A DNA stretch of 29,139 nucleotides from Ruminococcaceae bacterium UBA1227 (GTDB lineage: Bacteria > Bacillota > Clostridia > Oscillospirales > Acutalibacteraceae), in the NCBI GenBank assembly GCA_002309175.1, contig DBWX01000009.1, positions 32,383-61,521 of the forward strand, in the 5' to 3' direction. The notes beneath the pieces were generated by a model. It did no database searches, was not told where the DNA came from, and saw nothing but the letters and a program-made list of their open reading frames with translations. The position numbers were made by a program, and so were the translations under genes. Shown piece after piece: positions 1 to 8,595 of this stretch (position 1 is its first letter; each line of letters opens with the position of its first letter).

Positions 1-932
1 GTCTGCTCGCGCTCGTCGTGACCGCCGCCCATGCCGGCGCCTCTCTGGCGTCCGACTGCGTCGATCTCATCTATGAAAACTATTGAAGGAACATTCTTCT
101 TTGCCTCATCAAAGAGGTCACGTACACGCGATGCACCTACACCTACGTACATCTCTACAAAGTCAGAACCTGAGATTGAGAGGAATGTGGCGTCGGCTTC
201 ACCGGCGACTGCGCGGGCAAGGAGGGTCTTACCTGTACCCGGAGGGCCCACAAGAAGTACTCCCTTGGGGATTCTGGCACCGAGGTCGTTGAATCTCTGG
301 GGATTCTTCAGGAACTCGACGATTTCCTCGAGATCCTCTTTCTCCTCATCCAGGCCGGCCACATCGTCAAACGTGGTTTTCCTGCCGTCATCACCCGTCT
401 TCAGGCGGGCTTTTCCGAAGGCCATGGTGCGGCGAGTGTCGTCCATAACCGTATTGCCCATCTTCTTGACGAGCCAGTAGAGCATGATACCCATCAGGCC
501 GAGCATTCCTATCATCGGAACGAGCTGGGCAATCCAGTAGTTGGAGGATCCCGCCTCATAGTTCATCTTTATGGGGTCTTTCGGGTGCTCCTTATTGTAC
601 TCACGGACAGTTTCATGTGTGTCTGCGACGAAGAGCTCGTAACTGGGTACGGTATAGGTCTTCTTCTGCTTCTCACCCTTGAGCACGTATGTGAGTTTTC
701 TCGTACCGAGATTTAAGCTGTACTCCGTGACTTTTCCCTCGTCGAAGTACTGGATTATCTGGTAATATTCAGCATCGGTCTTCTTTGAGTCAACCTTGAG
801 TGCCGACCAGAGAAGACTGATCATCATGGCAATCATGACAAGTGTCAGCAGGCCGGAGAATAGTCTGTTCCGCCTTCCTGCATTACCGGGTTCATTGCCG
901 CCCGGCAGATTGTTGAGTGGTTTGTTTTCCAA
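1..932 (-). CDS. ftsH: ATP-dependent zinc metalloprotease FtsH, N-terminal half (cut by window edge)
   Basis: Membrane-anchored AAA+ protease that degrades misfolded membrane proteins and short-lived regulators. The 310 complete codons visible encode a first membrane segment (about residues 24-43), an extracytoplasmic domain, a second membrane segment (about 132-153), and an AAA domain with Walker A GPPGTGKT (229-236) and Walker B VFIDEID (285-291), followed by the [16 protein letters not shown] stretch typical of FtsH. The HExxH protease domain would lie beyond the left edge. I place the start at a TTG (932-930) because AAAGGAGG sits 8 nt upstream and the frame is continuous from there; the first in-frame ATG is at residue 33, inside the first membrane segment. 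It is the last visible gene of the rnj-to-ftsH operon, 28 nt after hpt, an order (tilS-hpt-ftsH) common in Firmicutes. Identification is secure; the TTG start is well supported. Confidence 0.96.
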   Translation of the reverse strand, partial: MENKPLNNLPGGNEPGNAGRRNRLFSGLLTLVMIAMMISLLWSALKVDSKKTDAEYYQIIQYFDEGKVTEYSLNLGTRKLTYVLKGEKQKKTYTVPSYELFVADTHETVREYNKEHPKDPIKMNYEAGSSNYWIAQLVPMIGMLGLMGIMLYWLVKKMGNTVMDDTRRTMAFGKARLKTGDDGRKTTFDDVAGLDEEKEDLEEIVEFLKNPQRFNDLGARIPKGVLLVGPPGTGKTLLARAVAGEADATFLSISGSDFVEMYVGVGASRVRDLFDEAKKNVPSIVFIDEIDAVGRQRGAGMGGGHDEREQ

Positions 933-960
933 GCTTGATACCTCCTTTGCTCAGAATCTC

Positions 961-1515
961 CTATTTCGAGTAAACCTCCGGCTTTAAAACGCCGACATAA
1001 GGTAAATTTCTGTAAGTCTCATCGTAGTCGAGACCGTAACCTACGGCGAATGCGTCGGGGATTGCGGCTCCGACGTAGTCCGCCTTGACATCCGAGACTC
1101 TGCGCTCGGGTTTATCGAGGAAGGTGCAGATTTTGATTGAGTTCGGATTTCTCATTCTGAGAATCTTAATAAGCGATGCAAGTGTTCTGCCCGTGTCGAG
1201 TATGTCCTCCACAATAAGAAGGTCAACACCGCGAAGGTCCATGTCAAGGTCCTTGATGATCTTGACGACACCGGAACTCTCGGTGCCCGAACCGTAGCTT
1301 GACACTACCATAAAATCAATGGAACACGGCAGGTCTATCGCCCTCATAAGGTCAGCCATAAAGACTACGGAGCCTTTGAGGATGGACACAAGCACAAGGT
1401 TCTTGCCCTTGTAGTCCTCGGTGATCTGTCTGCCCAGATCGGCAACTATCGCCTTCACCTGCTCCTCGTTTAAGAGAATTTCGGAAACATCCGCATGCAT
1501 ATCATTTGTACGCAT
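961..1515 (-). CDS. hpt: Hypoxanthine phosphoribosyltransferase
   Basis: Purine salvage enzyme that joins hypoxanthine (and usually guanine) to PRPP to give IMP or GMP in the cytoplasm. The 184-residue product has the normal length. It shows the flexible-loop region VLVSILKGS (about 41-49), the PRPP-binding motif [10 protein letters not shown] (103-112), and the C-terminal [20 protein letters not shown] stretch of the bacterial Hpt family. I chose ATG at 1515 because AAAGGTGA lies about 6 nt upstream. A GTG at 1524 would overlap that ribosome binding site, and the ATG at 1500 has no such site. The gene overlaps the end of tilS by 14 nt, so the two are probably translationally coupled. In Bacillus, TilS and Hpt are reported to act together on ftsH expression; conservation of that here is inference from gene order only. 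Confidence 0.96.
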   Translation of the reverse strand: MRTNDMHADVSEILLNEEQVKAIVADLGRQITEDYKGKNLVLVSILKGSVVFMADLMRAIDLPCSIDFMVVSSYGSGTESSGVVKIIKDLDMDLRGVDLLIVEDILDTGRTLASLIKILRMRNPNSIKICTFLDKPERRVSDVKADYVGAAIPDAFAVGYGLDYDETYRNLPYVGVLKPEVYSK

Positions 1516-2506
1516 AAATCTCACCTTTCCCGACTTTTATGAATCCGCCGCCTGGGACCTGAACCTGGTCCGTACGGCCGACGTTCATCATGTCAATCGC
1601 TTTGTCTATATGTACCTTTTCCGGGTACTTGCCGCAGGCGTCATAAGTCAGACGTGCGACTGCGCGGGACAGCACAGGCTTCTCCGCGCCAAGCATTGTC
1701 GCGACGTCGTATCTGCCGCCGCGGTCCGCCGATGACAGAAGTTCATCGGCCAGTTTTTCAAGGAGGTCACTGTCCTCCTTAAGAGTGGAAATACACCGCA
1801 CGATATTGCCTACGGCATTCTCGTTTATCGTGACGAGTTCGGGAATGACGTTGTGGCGTATGCGGTTTCTTGTATATTCATCCTCGAGATTCGTGGAATC
1901 AGTGACAAAGTCCTGATTCTTCGAAGCGAGGTACTCTTCAATCTCTTCGCGCGTGCAGTCAATCAGGGGTCGGATGACCATGGTGTTCACCATCGCATCG
2001 CTGTGGCACCCCGCTTTGTGTTCAACAAAGCGGACGGGCGGTATGCCCGTGAGGCCCTTAAGGCCTGTGCCGCGGCAGAGGTTGAGCAGCATTGTCTCGG
2101 CCGTGTCCTGCGCGTTGTGAGCCGTGGCAATCTTGCCGTGCTCACCGGCAAGGCCCGAGAAAAACTCATAACGCGCGTCGCGGCCGGCGACTTCTTCCGA
2201 GACTCCGCGCTCTTTCGCAAGCGAAGGTATGTCAATATGGAATGCGTAAATCTGCACCCCGAGTTTATCTGCCAGACGCTTGCAAAAGGCCTCGTCCCTG
2301 TCGGCCTCGGCCCCGCGGATCCCGTGATTCACGTGCGCCGCGATAAGTTTTAAGTTATATTCCGTTTTAAGGTCGCAGAGCGCGCAGAGAAGCGCCGTGG
2401 AATCGGCTCCGCCTGAGAGTCCGACGATAATCGTGTCGCCGTCCTCAAGCATGCCGTGGCGCTCCACGGTACTGCGCACTTTTTCCGAAAAATCAGAATG
2501 CTTCAT
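1502..2506 (-). CDS. tilS: tRNA(Ile)-lysidine synthetase TilS (short form)
   Basis: Essential enzyme that uses ATP to attach lysine to C34 of the CAU-anticodon tRNA-Ile, changing its decoding from AUG to AUA. The N-terminal PP-loop is clear ([16 protein letters not shown] at residues 31-36), followed by the family segments [35 protein letters not shown] and [16 protein letters not shown]. The product is 334 residues, shorter than the roughly 430-470 of E. coli or Bacillus TilS, and it ends soon after the middle helical region, so the usual C-terminal domain appears absent or much reduced. ATG at 2506 is preferred because GAAAGGGA lies about 5 nt upstream; a TTG at 2521 lies upstream of that site. 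It overlaps dnaB by 14 nt and hpt by 14 nt, giving two identical overlaps in a row. Confidence 0.94.
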   Translation of the reverse strand: MKHSDFSEKVRSTVERHGMLEDGDTIIVGLSGGADSTALLCALCDLKTEYNLKLIAAHVNHGIRGAEADRDEAFCKRLADKLGVQIYAFHIDIPSLAKERGVSEEVAGRDARYEFFSGLAGEHGKIATAHNAQDTAETMLLNLCRGTGLKGLTGIPPVRFVEHKAGCHSDAMVNTMVIRPLIDCTREEIEEYLASKNQDFVTDSTNLEDEYTRNRIRHNVIPELVTINENAVGNIVRCISTLKEDSDLLEKLADELLSSADRGGRYDVATMLGAEKPVLSRAVARLTYDACGKYPEKVHIDKAIDMMNVGRTDQVQVPGGGFIKVGKGEIYAYK

Positions 2507-3872
2507 CAAAGTCCCTTTCAATTGTGGTGAAGAGAGTGTAATCAGGGTTCCAGCCGAGAGTTACGTTCCTCGTCTCACCGTGACGGTTTTTCGCTACAAT
2601 GAGCTCAACCGTATCAATCTTCTTGTCAAGGTCTACGGGTTCGTTCGGATCATTCTGGTAGTAATCCTCACGGTAGAGCATGATGACGACATCGGCATCC
2701 TGCTCAATTGAACCCGATTCACGCAGGTCCGCAAGCTGCGGCCTGTGGTTCGTCTTTCCGTGGCCTTCAGTACCACGGGAGAGCTGTGCTAAAACTATGA
2801 CGGGGACGTTTAAGTCCTTGGTCATGAGTTTCAGGTTACGTGTTATTTCAGATACCTCCTGTACACGGTTGTCTATGCGTGTACCGGATTTCATAAGCTG
2901 AAGGTAGTCGACGACAACAAGGTCGACGTCCTTCATACGGCGGATTTTCGCCTTCATCTCATTTACGGTGATACCTGAGGTATCGTCCAGGTAGAGTTCT
3001 ACATCGTTTAAGGCCTGTGTGGCGACGGCAAGGCGCTCCCAGTCACCCGTGTCGAGTTCACCCTTCCTGAAACGGTTGCCCTTTATGCGGGCCTCAGTAG
3101 CCATAAGACGCTGAGCGAGCTGCTCCTTCGTCATTTCCAGAGAGAAGAAGACAACCTTCTTCTTCGCCATTACGGCGGCGTTTCTGGCAATGTTTAAGGC
3201 GAGCGATGTCTTACCCATCGCGGGACGGGCACCTATGATGATAAGGTCGCCCTTGTAGAGACCGCCCGAGAGAACGTTGTCCAGGTCGGACCAGCCGGTC
3301 GTAAAGCCCTTGTACTGGTTCCTGACCTCCTCATCCGGGGAGTTTAAAGCCTCAAGGCGTGTATAGAGTTTGTCTGAAACGACTTCAGAAAGCTTTGAGA
3401 CGTCGCTCGAGCCCCTGTTCTGGCGCACGTTGTAAATCTTGGTCTCAGCGCTCTCAAGCAGCGTATTCGCGTCCTCAGAGCCCGTGGAGGTCTCATCGAG
3501 AATCTCCTTTGCGGCATTCATGAGGGTGCGTACGCAGTATTTATCTTTTACTATCTTCGCATAGCTCGTCACATTCGCCGTGCTGACGACAGCCTGTGAG
3601 AGCTCGGCAAGATAGTTTCTGCCGGCGGCCTCGTCAAAGCCTGCCTCTCCCTTTAAGTCCTCAAGTACGAGGAGGGCGTCGACCTGCTTTCCCATGCCGT
3701 CGAGCTTTATCATTGAATTGAAAATGGTCTTGTGCTCGTTCCTGAAAAAGTATTCAGCGGAGAAGCCCGAAGCCATGATGTCCTTCAGGCAGTCGCTGTT
3801 GACGAGAACAGCTCCGAGCACAGCCTGTTCAGCCTGCATGCTGTAAGGCAGTGACATTTCGAAAGTATCCAT
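2493..3872 (-). CDS. dnaB: Replicative DNA helicase DnaB
   Basis: Hexameric helicase that unwinds DNA at the replication fork (called dnaC in Bacillus). At 459 residues it has the usual length. The N-terminal helical domain (about 1-110) begins with the family signature MSLPYSMQAEQAVLGAVL; a linker precedes the RecA-like ATPase domain with Walker A GARPAMGKT (214-222) and Walker B VVVDYLQLM. The FSLEM, LRESGSIEQDADVV and KNRHGETR stretches are diagnostic for DnaB. The start is 2 nt after the rplI stop, with AGAGGAG overlapping the last rplI codons. Together with gdpP and rplI it forms the conserved Firmicutes gdpP-rplI-dnaB block. No intein or insertion is present. Confidence 0.98.
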   Translation of the reverse strand: MDTFEMSLPYSMQAEQAVLGAVLVNSDCLKDIMASGFSAEYFFRNEHKTIFNSMIKLDGMGKQVDALLVLEDLKGEAGFDEAAGRNYLAELSQAVVSTANVTSYAKIVKDKYCVRTLMNAAKEILDETSTGSEDANTLLESAETKIYNVRQNRGSSDVSKLSEVVSDKLYTRLEALNSPDEEVRNQYKGFTTGWSDLDNVLSGGLYKGDLIIIGARPAMGKTSLALNIARNAAVMAKKKVVFFSLEMTKEQLAQRLMATEARIKGNRFRKGELDTGDWERLAVATQALNDVELYLDDTSGITVNEMKAKIRRMKDVDLVVVDYLQLMKSGTRIDNRVQEVSEITRNLKLMTKDLNVPVIVLAQLSRGTEGHGKTNHRPQLADLRESGSIEQDADVVIMLYREDYYQNDPNEPVDLDKKIDTVELIVAKNRHGETRNVTLGWNPDYTLFTTIERDFDEAF

Positions 3873-3874
3873 AA

Positions 3875-4318
3875 TTACTCCTCTGAAACCTGTACCTTGA
3901 ATTCAGTCTTTACGCCCTCAAAGAGTTTAACAGTGGCGTTGTATGTGCCGAACTGCTTTATGTCATCGACACCTATCTTTCTCTTGTCGACTTCAATGCC
4001 GTATTCCTCTTTGATCTTTGCGGCAATCTCCTTCGCAGTTACCGAGCCGAAGAGTTTGCCCGATGAGCCGGCCTTCGCCGTAAGTTTTACGGTCTTGCCG
4101 GATATCTTATCGGCCGCCTGCTGCGCAGTTGCCTTCTCCGTATCATATTTAAACTGCTTTGAAGCGTCCGCATTCTTCTTTTCCGTGACGTTCTGGGCAT
4201 TCGCCTCCACGGCAAGATTCTTCGGGAAGAGGAAGTTTCTTGCGTAACCGTCAGATGCGTTTACGAGATCGCCCTTCTTGCCGAGACCCTTTACGTCTTC
4301 CTTGAGTATAACCTTCAT
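3875..4318 (-). CDS. rplI: 50S ribosomal protein L9
   Basis: Large-subunit protein that binds 23S rRNA near the L1 stalk and helps suppress frameshifting. The 147-residue length is normal. The N-terminal domain carries the family signature [20 protein letters not shown] and [14 protein letters not shown]; a long lysine- and alanine-rich connecting helix follows, then the C-terminal domain with [27 protein letters not shown] (partly quoted here as GKLFGSVT and [17 protein letters not shown]). The ATG shares its first base with the TAA stop of gdpP, and a GAGGAGAA site lies inside the end of gdpP, so reinitiation from gdpP translation is likely. Confidence 0.98.
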   Translation of the reverse strand: MKVILKEDVKGLGKKGDLVNASDGYARNFLFPKNLAVEANAQNVTEKKNADASKQFKYDTEKATAQQAADKISGKTVKLTAKAGSSGKLFGSVTAKEIAAKIKEEYGIEVDKRKIGVDDIKQFGTYNATVKLFEGVKTEFKVQVSEE

Positions 4319-6258
4319 TATTCATTCTCCTCGATGTATTGTTCTATTGCGTTTTCGAGTTTTACGACAGCGTCACCCATGGTGATACCCGAAATCTGTG
4401 TTGCGGCCATTGTGAGGTGTCCGCCTCCTCCCAGGTATTCCATGATTACCTGGACGTTCATCTCTCCGAGAGAACGGGCCGAGATGTTTATCTGGTCATT
4501 CTCCTCAAAGAGAACGTAAGAGGACTTGACTCCCGCAACATTCAGGAGTTCGTTCGCCACCTGTGACGCGACAATTCTTATATTCTTGAAATGCTCCATC
4601 GCTACCGCAATGGCACAGCCTTTGTATGTTACGGCGGTTGAAACGATTGCATTCTTATGCTTGTAGCTTTCAAAGTTGAAGGCAAAGAGCTGCTTTACCG
4701 ACACCGTGTCCGCGCCTATGCCCTTGAGGTAAGCTGCGGCCTCAAAGGTGCGCGAGCCTGTTGAGAGGACAAAGTTTCTCGTGTCGAGCATGATACCCGA
4801 GAGAAGCGCCTCCGCGGTAAGCGGTCTGAGTTCTACCTTCGCCGGAGTGTACTGAACGAGTTCGGTGACCATCTCACATGCGGACGAAGCATTGGGCTCG
4901 TCGTAGTAAAGCACGGCAGTGTTGATGTAGTCAGCCGTTCTTCTGTGGTGGTCGATAACAGCGACGGTTTCAAACTTTTCGAAGAGTTCGGGATACTCCA
5001 GGGATGAGGCCCTGTGGGTATCGACAACAACGAGGAGGCTCTTGGAGGTTATAAGTTCCGCAGCCTTCTCCCCTGTTATGAAGACATCGGGGAAGACGGA
5101 TTCCGAGAGCTGCTCTATGAGCTGCTTCGCCATCGACTTCTCTTTGTCGCAGATTATGAAGTATGGTTTGCCGAGAGCCTTCGCTATTTCGCAGACGCCT
5201 ACGGCAGAGCCGACGCTGTCGAGATCCGAGAAGCAGTGTCCCATCGCGAAGACGGCGTCTGCGTTCTCAATATGGTCAGCGAAGGCTGAGGCCATGAGGC
5301 GTGCCTTGATTTTCGTATTCTTCGTGTTGCCCTGGATGAGGCCGCCGAAGAACTGAAGGTCACCGTTGTGGTTGACTGTAGCCTGGTCGCCGCCGCGGCT
5401 CTGTGACATCTCAATAGCCTGCTTGGCAAACTCATCGCACTGGAGGTATGAGCCGCCGTAGCCGACACCTATCGAGAGAGTTATCTCTATGGGGCTCTCC
5501 CCGAATTTGTAGTCACGGATTTTCTTTAAGATATCGAACTTCTTTTCCATGATTTCCGTAAGGCCGCGTTCCTCCATGACCATTACGTACTTTCCGCTGC
5601 CCACTCTTCTGAAAAAGCTGGGGTACTTTGAAGCCCACTGTTCGAGAATATGTTCAAGCTCACCGCTTATGACTTCGCATTCGCTGTTTTTGTAAGTCTG
5701 GTAGACCTCGTCCAGGTTGTCTATCTTCATCTGAAGGACAACGGGACGTGTGTACTTATACTCCTCAGCGAGTTTCTTTATCTCGGTATTGTCGATAAAG
5801 AACAGGCAATAAGCTGACTTTCCTTCCTTGAGTTTATCCGCGTAGACCGTATATTTCCTGCCGGCATAGTTGATGCTGGTGCCGGCCTCGGCCGCGCAGA
5901 GCGACTCCGTAGTGATGTCGCCGATGAACTCGGAAACGTTTCTGCTTTTAACCGTTTCCGAGCCCAGCACGTCCTTTTCAAAGTGTTCGTTGAACCAGGA
6001 TATGCTGCCGTCTTCCGTGCAGATTACAACAGGAAAAGGACGTACTGCGCGGCCGTCATCCTCGAAATACTTCGAGGTGTCACGCACCGTCCTCTTGAGC
6101 CTTGCGGTCCTGAAAGCGTAAATTATCAGACCGGCAAGACAGAGACAGAGCAGCACTGCTGCCTGAATCATGCCGGCGGTATAATTCAGTGTAAAAAGAT
6201 ATACAGTTGACGCTGCAGCCGCAAGGATACAGACTGCGGGGAAGACTGTTTTCTTCAT
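4318..6258 (-). CDS. gdpP: Cyclic-di-AMP phosphodiesterase GdpP (DHH/DHHA1 family)
   Basis: Membrane-bound phosphodiesterase that hydrolyses c-di-AMP to pApA, a signal tied to potassium, osmotic and cell-wall homeostasis. The 646-residue protein has the standard GdpP layout: two N-terminal membrane helices (about 5-24 and 30-49), a PAS-like domain (about 75-160), a degenerate GGDEF domain (about 170-300; [12 protein letters not shown] stands where an active GGDEF would be), then a DHH domain with HCFSDLD (H341, D345, D347), VVVDTHR and VIDHHRR (about 436), and a DHHA1 domain with the [10 protein letters not shown] motif. All expected metal-binding segments are visible, so the enzyme is probably active. 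The start is 5 nt after the rnj TAG, with GGAGG placed just before and overlapping that stop. Confidence 0.96.
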   Translation of the reverse strand: MKKTVFPAVCILAAAASTVYLFTLNYTAGMIQAAVLLCLCLAGLIIYAFRTARLKRTVRDTSKYFEDDGRAVRPFPVVICTEDGSISWFNEHFEKDVLGSETVKSRNVSEFIGDITTESLCAAEAGTSINYAGRKYTVYADKLKEGKSAYCLFFIDNTEIKKLAEEYKYTRPVVLQMKIDNLDEVYQTYKNSECEVISGELEHILEQWASKYPSFFRRVGSGKYVMVMEERGLTEIMEKKFDILKKIRDYKFGESPIEITLSIGVGYGGSYLQCDEFAKQAIEMSQSRGGDQATVNHNGDLQFFGGLIQGNTKNTKIKARLMASAFADHIENADAVFAMGHCFSDLDSVGSAVGVCEIAKALGKPYFIICDKEKSMAKQLIEQLSESVFPDVFITGEKAAELITSKSLLVVVDTHRASSLEYPELFEKFETVAVIDHHRRTADYINTAVLYYDEPNASSACEMVTELVQYTPAKVELRPLTAEALLSGIMLDTRNFVLSTGSRTFEAAAYLKGIGADTVSVKQLFAFNFESYKHKNAIVSTAVTYKGCAIAVAMEHFKNIRIVASQVANELLNVAGVKSSYVLFEENDQINISARSLGEMNVQVIMEYLGGGGHLTMAATQISGITMGDAVVKLENAIEQYIEENE

Positions 6259-6262
6259 CAGG

Positions 6263-8014
6263 CTAAACCTCCATGATGATCGGAAGAATCATGGGAGCGC
6301 GTCTCGTGCGCTCATATACGAGCTGTCCGACATCATCCCTGATGGCGGACTTGATGGATGCCCAGTCACGGATATCGTTGTCGATGCAGGTCACAGCGGC
6401 ATCGTATGCCACCTGGCGCATCTCATCCATTATCTCCTCGGACTCACGTACATATACGAAACCTCTGGAGACTATGTCAGGTCCGGCAACGATTTCGCCG
6501 GATACGGAGTCAATAGTGAGTACGACGGTTATTATACCGTCCTGTGAGAGTTTTGTGCGGTCCCTTAAAACAACCTGTCCGACATCTCCCACACCGCTGC
6601 CGTCGACATATACCCTGCCGGCGGGCACCATGCCGTTTTCACGGAAGGTACCGTCGCAGACCTCAACGGTCTTGCCTATCTCGGCAATGATAATATCTCT
6701 CGAAGCCATACCTACCTGGTTGGCCAGCATGGCATGCTTTGTCAGATGCCTCTGCTCACCGTGCACCGGTATGAAATAACGCGGCTTTATGAGGGCGAGC
6801 ATGAGCTTGAGTTCCTCCTGGTTTGCGTGGCCGGAGACGTGTACATCGTACATCTTCTCATAGACGACCTCCGCGCCGTGGCGCATGAGTTCGTTTACGA
6901 CCTTGCTGACGGATTTCTCGTTGCCCGGTATGGGTGTCGCGGAGATGATAACGAAGTCGTTTGAAGAGATATTGACCTTCTTGTGGTCGGAGAAAGCCAT
7001 TCTCGAGAGAGCAGACATGGGCTCACCCTGGCTGCCCGTGGTCACGAGAAGAATCTGCCATGGCTCGTAGTTGCCTATCTCGTCGAGCGGAATGATGATT
7101 CCGTCCGGGACATCGAGATAACCGAGCTCCTTACCGACAGAGAGCACGTTCTCAAGGCTTCTGCCCGAGAGTGCCACCTTTCTGTTGTTTGAAACAGCTT
7201 CATTGATAATCTGCTGTACCCTGTGTATGTTCGACGCGAAGGTCGCGACGATTATTCTGCGCTTTCCGGCGCGGCGGAAGAGCGTCTCGAAAGACTGGCC
7301 GACCGTGCGTTCAGAGGCCGAGTAGCCCGGCTTCTCGGCATTTGTCGAGTCGGCCAGGTAGCAGAGCACGCCTTCCTTGCTTATTTCGGCAAAGCGCGCA
7401 AGGTCAATCATCTGTCCGTCAATGGGTGTCGTGTCAATCTTGAAGTCACCTGTCTGCACAATGGTGCCCGCCTCGCAGCGAATGGCAAATGCGAGGGCGT
7501 CAGGTATTGAGTGGTTGACGTGAATGGCCTCAGCCTCAAACTGACCGAGTTTTATTCTGTCACCCGGTTTTATGACATGCAGGTCACATGCGTCGAGCAT
7601 ATTGTGCTCGCGCAGTTTTCCCTCTATGAGGCCTATTGTGAGCGCAGTGCCGTAGACGGGCGCGTTGACCACTTTAAGAAGATAAGCGAGACCTCCTATA
7701 TGGTCCTCGTGTCCGTGGGTTATGAGTATACCCTTAATCTTGTCCGCATTTCGCTGCACATATGTGAAATCGGGTATTACAAGGTCGACACCGAGCATGT
7801 CCGACTCAGGGAACGCAAGTCCGCAGTCGACAATGAACATGTCGCCCTTGTATTCGTACAAAGTCATATTCTTTCCGATTTCATTCAGTCCGCCGAGGAA
7901 TGAGATGTGAATCGGAATTTTGAATACCGAATCTTTGGTCTTCGAAGAGGCTTTTCCGTGTGCCGCAGTCTTTCGCACAGCCCTTTTAGCCGAAGACTTT
8001 TCTTTTGAATTCAT
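6263..8014 (-). CDS. rnj: Ribonuclease J
   Basis: Metallo-beta-lactamase-fold ribonuclease with 5'-to-3' exonuclease and endonuclease activity that drives mRNA turnover and rRNA maturation in many Firmicutes. The 583-residue protein begins with a lysine/serine-rich basic extension of about 30 residues, then the core starting ISFLGGLNEIGKNM. The zinc-binding HGHEDH motif (H100, H102, D104, H105) is intact; further family segments are IHVNHSIPDA, QTGDFKIDTTP and VHVSGHANQEELKLM (RMMBL domain). A C-terminal domain follows. The ATG is preceded by AAGAAAGGAG. This is the first gene of the minus-strand operon and the likely RNase J1-type enzyme; whether a second paralogue exists cannot be judged from this window. 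The promoter is at 8065-8093. Confidence 0.97.
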   Translation of the reverse strand: MNSKEKSSAKRAVRKTAAHGKASSKTKDSVFKIPIHISFLGGLNEIGKNMTLYEYKGDMFIVDCGLAFPESDMLGVDLVIPDFTYVQRNADKIKGILITHGHEDHIGGLAYLLKVVNAPVYGTALTIGLIEGKLREHNMLDACDLHVIKPGDRIKLGQFEAEAIHVNHSIPDALAFAIRCEAGTIVQTGDFKIDTTPIDGQMIDLARFAEISKEGVLCYLADSTNAEKPGYSASERTVGQSFETLFRRAGKRRIIVATFASNIHRVQQIINEAVSNNRKVALSGRSLENVLSVGKELGYLDVPDGIIIPLDEIGNYEPWQILLVTTGSQGEPMSALSRMAFSDHKKVNISSNDFVIISATPIPGNEKSVSKVVNELMRHGAEVVYEKMYDVHVSGHANQEELKLMLALIKPRYFIPVHGEQRHLTKHAMLANQVGMASRDIIIAEIGKTVEVCDGTFRENGMVPAGRVYVDGSGVGDVGQVVLRDRTKLSQDGIITVVLTIDSVSGEIVAGPDIVSRGFVYVRESEEIMDEMRQVAYDAAVTCIDNDIRDWASIKSAIRDDVGQLVYERTRRAPMILPIIMEV

Positions 8015-8064
8015 CTGTACTTTTACTCCTTTCTTAATATATTTCCGAAATACATAGATAAATT

Positions 8065-8093
8065 ATTTTATTACATATTTAGACAACAGTCAA
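8065..8093 (-). promoter_or_regulatory. Predicted sigma-A promoter of the rnj operon
   Basis: On the minus strand TTGACT (8093-8088) is followed after exactly 17 nt by TAAAAT (8070-8065), each matching 5 of 6 consensus bases. It lies about 50 nt upstream of the rnj start codon and is the only good promoter seen for the seven-gene operon. Its -35 box lies inside the rnhA promoter that reads the other way. Confidence 0.72.
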
Positions 8094-8108
8094 GAAATGT
8101 GGTAAAAT
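8080..8108 (+). promoter_or_regulatory. Predicted sigma-A promoter of rnhA
   Basis: On the plus strand TAGACA (8080-8085) and TAAAAT (8103-8108) are separated by exactly 17 nt, each matching 5 of 6 consensus bases. The rnhA ATG follows 19 nt after the -10 box, so the leader should be very short. The element overlaps the rnj promoter by 14 bp (8080-8093), with both -35 boxes in the shared part. Confidence 0.7.
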
Positions 8109-8127
8109 ACCCGCAGGTGATTAACTG

Positions 8128-8595
8128 ATGAGCGAACTTACAAAAGTTGAAATGTTCACTGACGGCGCCTGTTCAGGCAACCCGGGACCGGGCGGCTGGG
8201 GCACCATTCTGCGCGCCGGAAAGCATGAAAAAGAATTCTCCGGCGGAGAACCGGAGACCACAAACAACAAAATGGAACTGACCGCGGTCATTGAGGGCTT
8301 CAGGGCCTTGAAACGCCCGTGCGATGTAGTCCTCTGCACTGACTCAAAATATGTCGCGGATGCCCTTGATAAAGGCTGGGCGCAGTCCTGGAAGCAAAAC
8401 GGCTGGCGCAAGGCGGACAAAAAGCCTGCGCAGAACATTGAGCTCTGGGACGAACTGCTCAGGCTCATTGAGCCGCACAAGCTCCGCGTAATATGGATTA
8501 AGGGCCACGCCGGCCACCCCGAAAATGAGCGCTGCGACAGACTCGCAGTGGCGGCGTGCTCTCACTTTATGCCCAGTTCCGAATCCGAAGAATAA
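8128..8595 (+). CDS. rnhA: Ribonuclease HI
   Basis: Cleaves the RNA strand of RNA-DNA hybrids (R-loops, primers). The 155-residue protein shows the complete RNase HI active site: D12 in [16 protein letters not shown]50 in [10 protein letters not shown]72 in CTDSKYV and D137 in [12 protein letters not shown], with the catalytic-loop histidine H127 in KGHAGH. It also keeps the basic-protrusion-like region [18 protein letters not shown]. Length is that of the E. coli enzyme. An AGGTGA site lies 7 nt before the ATG. It is the only complete gene on the plus strand here, is transcribed divergently from rnj, and its last 34 bp overlap the end of dinB. A terminator follows at 8634-8670. Confidence 0.98.
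   Translation: MSELTKVEMFTDGACSGNPGPGGWGTILRAGKHEKEFSGGEPETTNNKMELTAVIEGFRALKRPCDVVLCTDSKYVADALDKGWAQSWKQNGWRKADKKPAQNIELWDELLRLIEPHKLRVIWIKGHAGHPENERCDRLAVAACSHFMPSSESEE

Noticed and set aside
1502..1524. GTG at 1524 as start of hpt
   Set aside because: The AAAGGTGA ribosome binding site overlaps this GTG, while the ATG at 1515 is correctly spaced behind it and matches the normal length of the family.
2493..2521. TTG at 2521 as start of tilS
   Set aside because: It lies upstream of the GAAAGGGA site that correctly serves the ATG at 2506, and would add residues not typical of TilS.
7511..7903. 130-codon plus-strand frame opposite rnj, and comparable frames opposite tilS (1853-2353), gdpP and dnaB
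   Set aside because: Each lies fully antisense to a gene with clear family motifs, and none has a convincing ribosome binding site or recognisable product.
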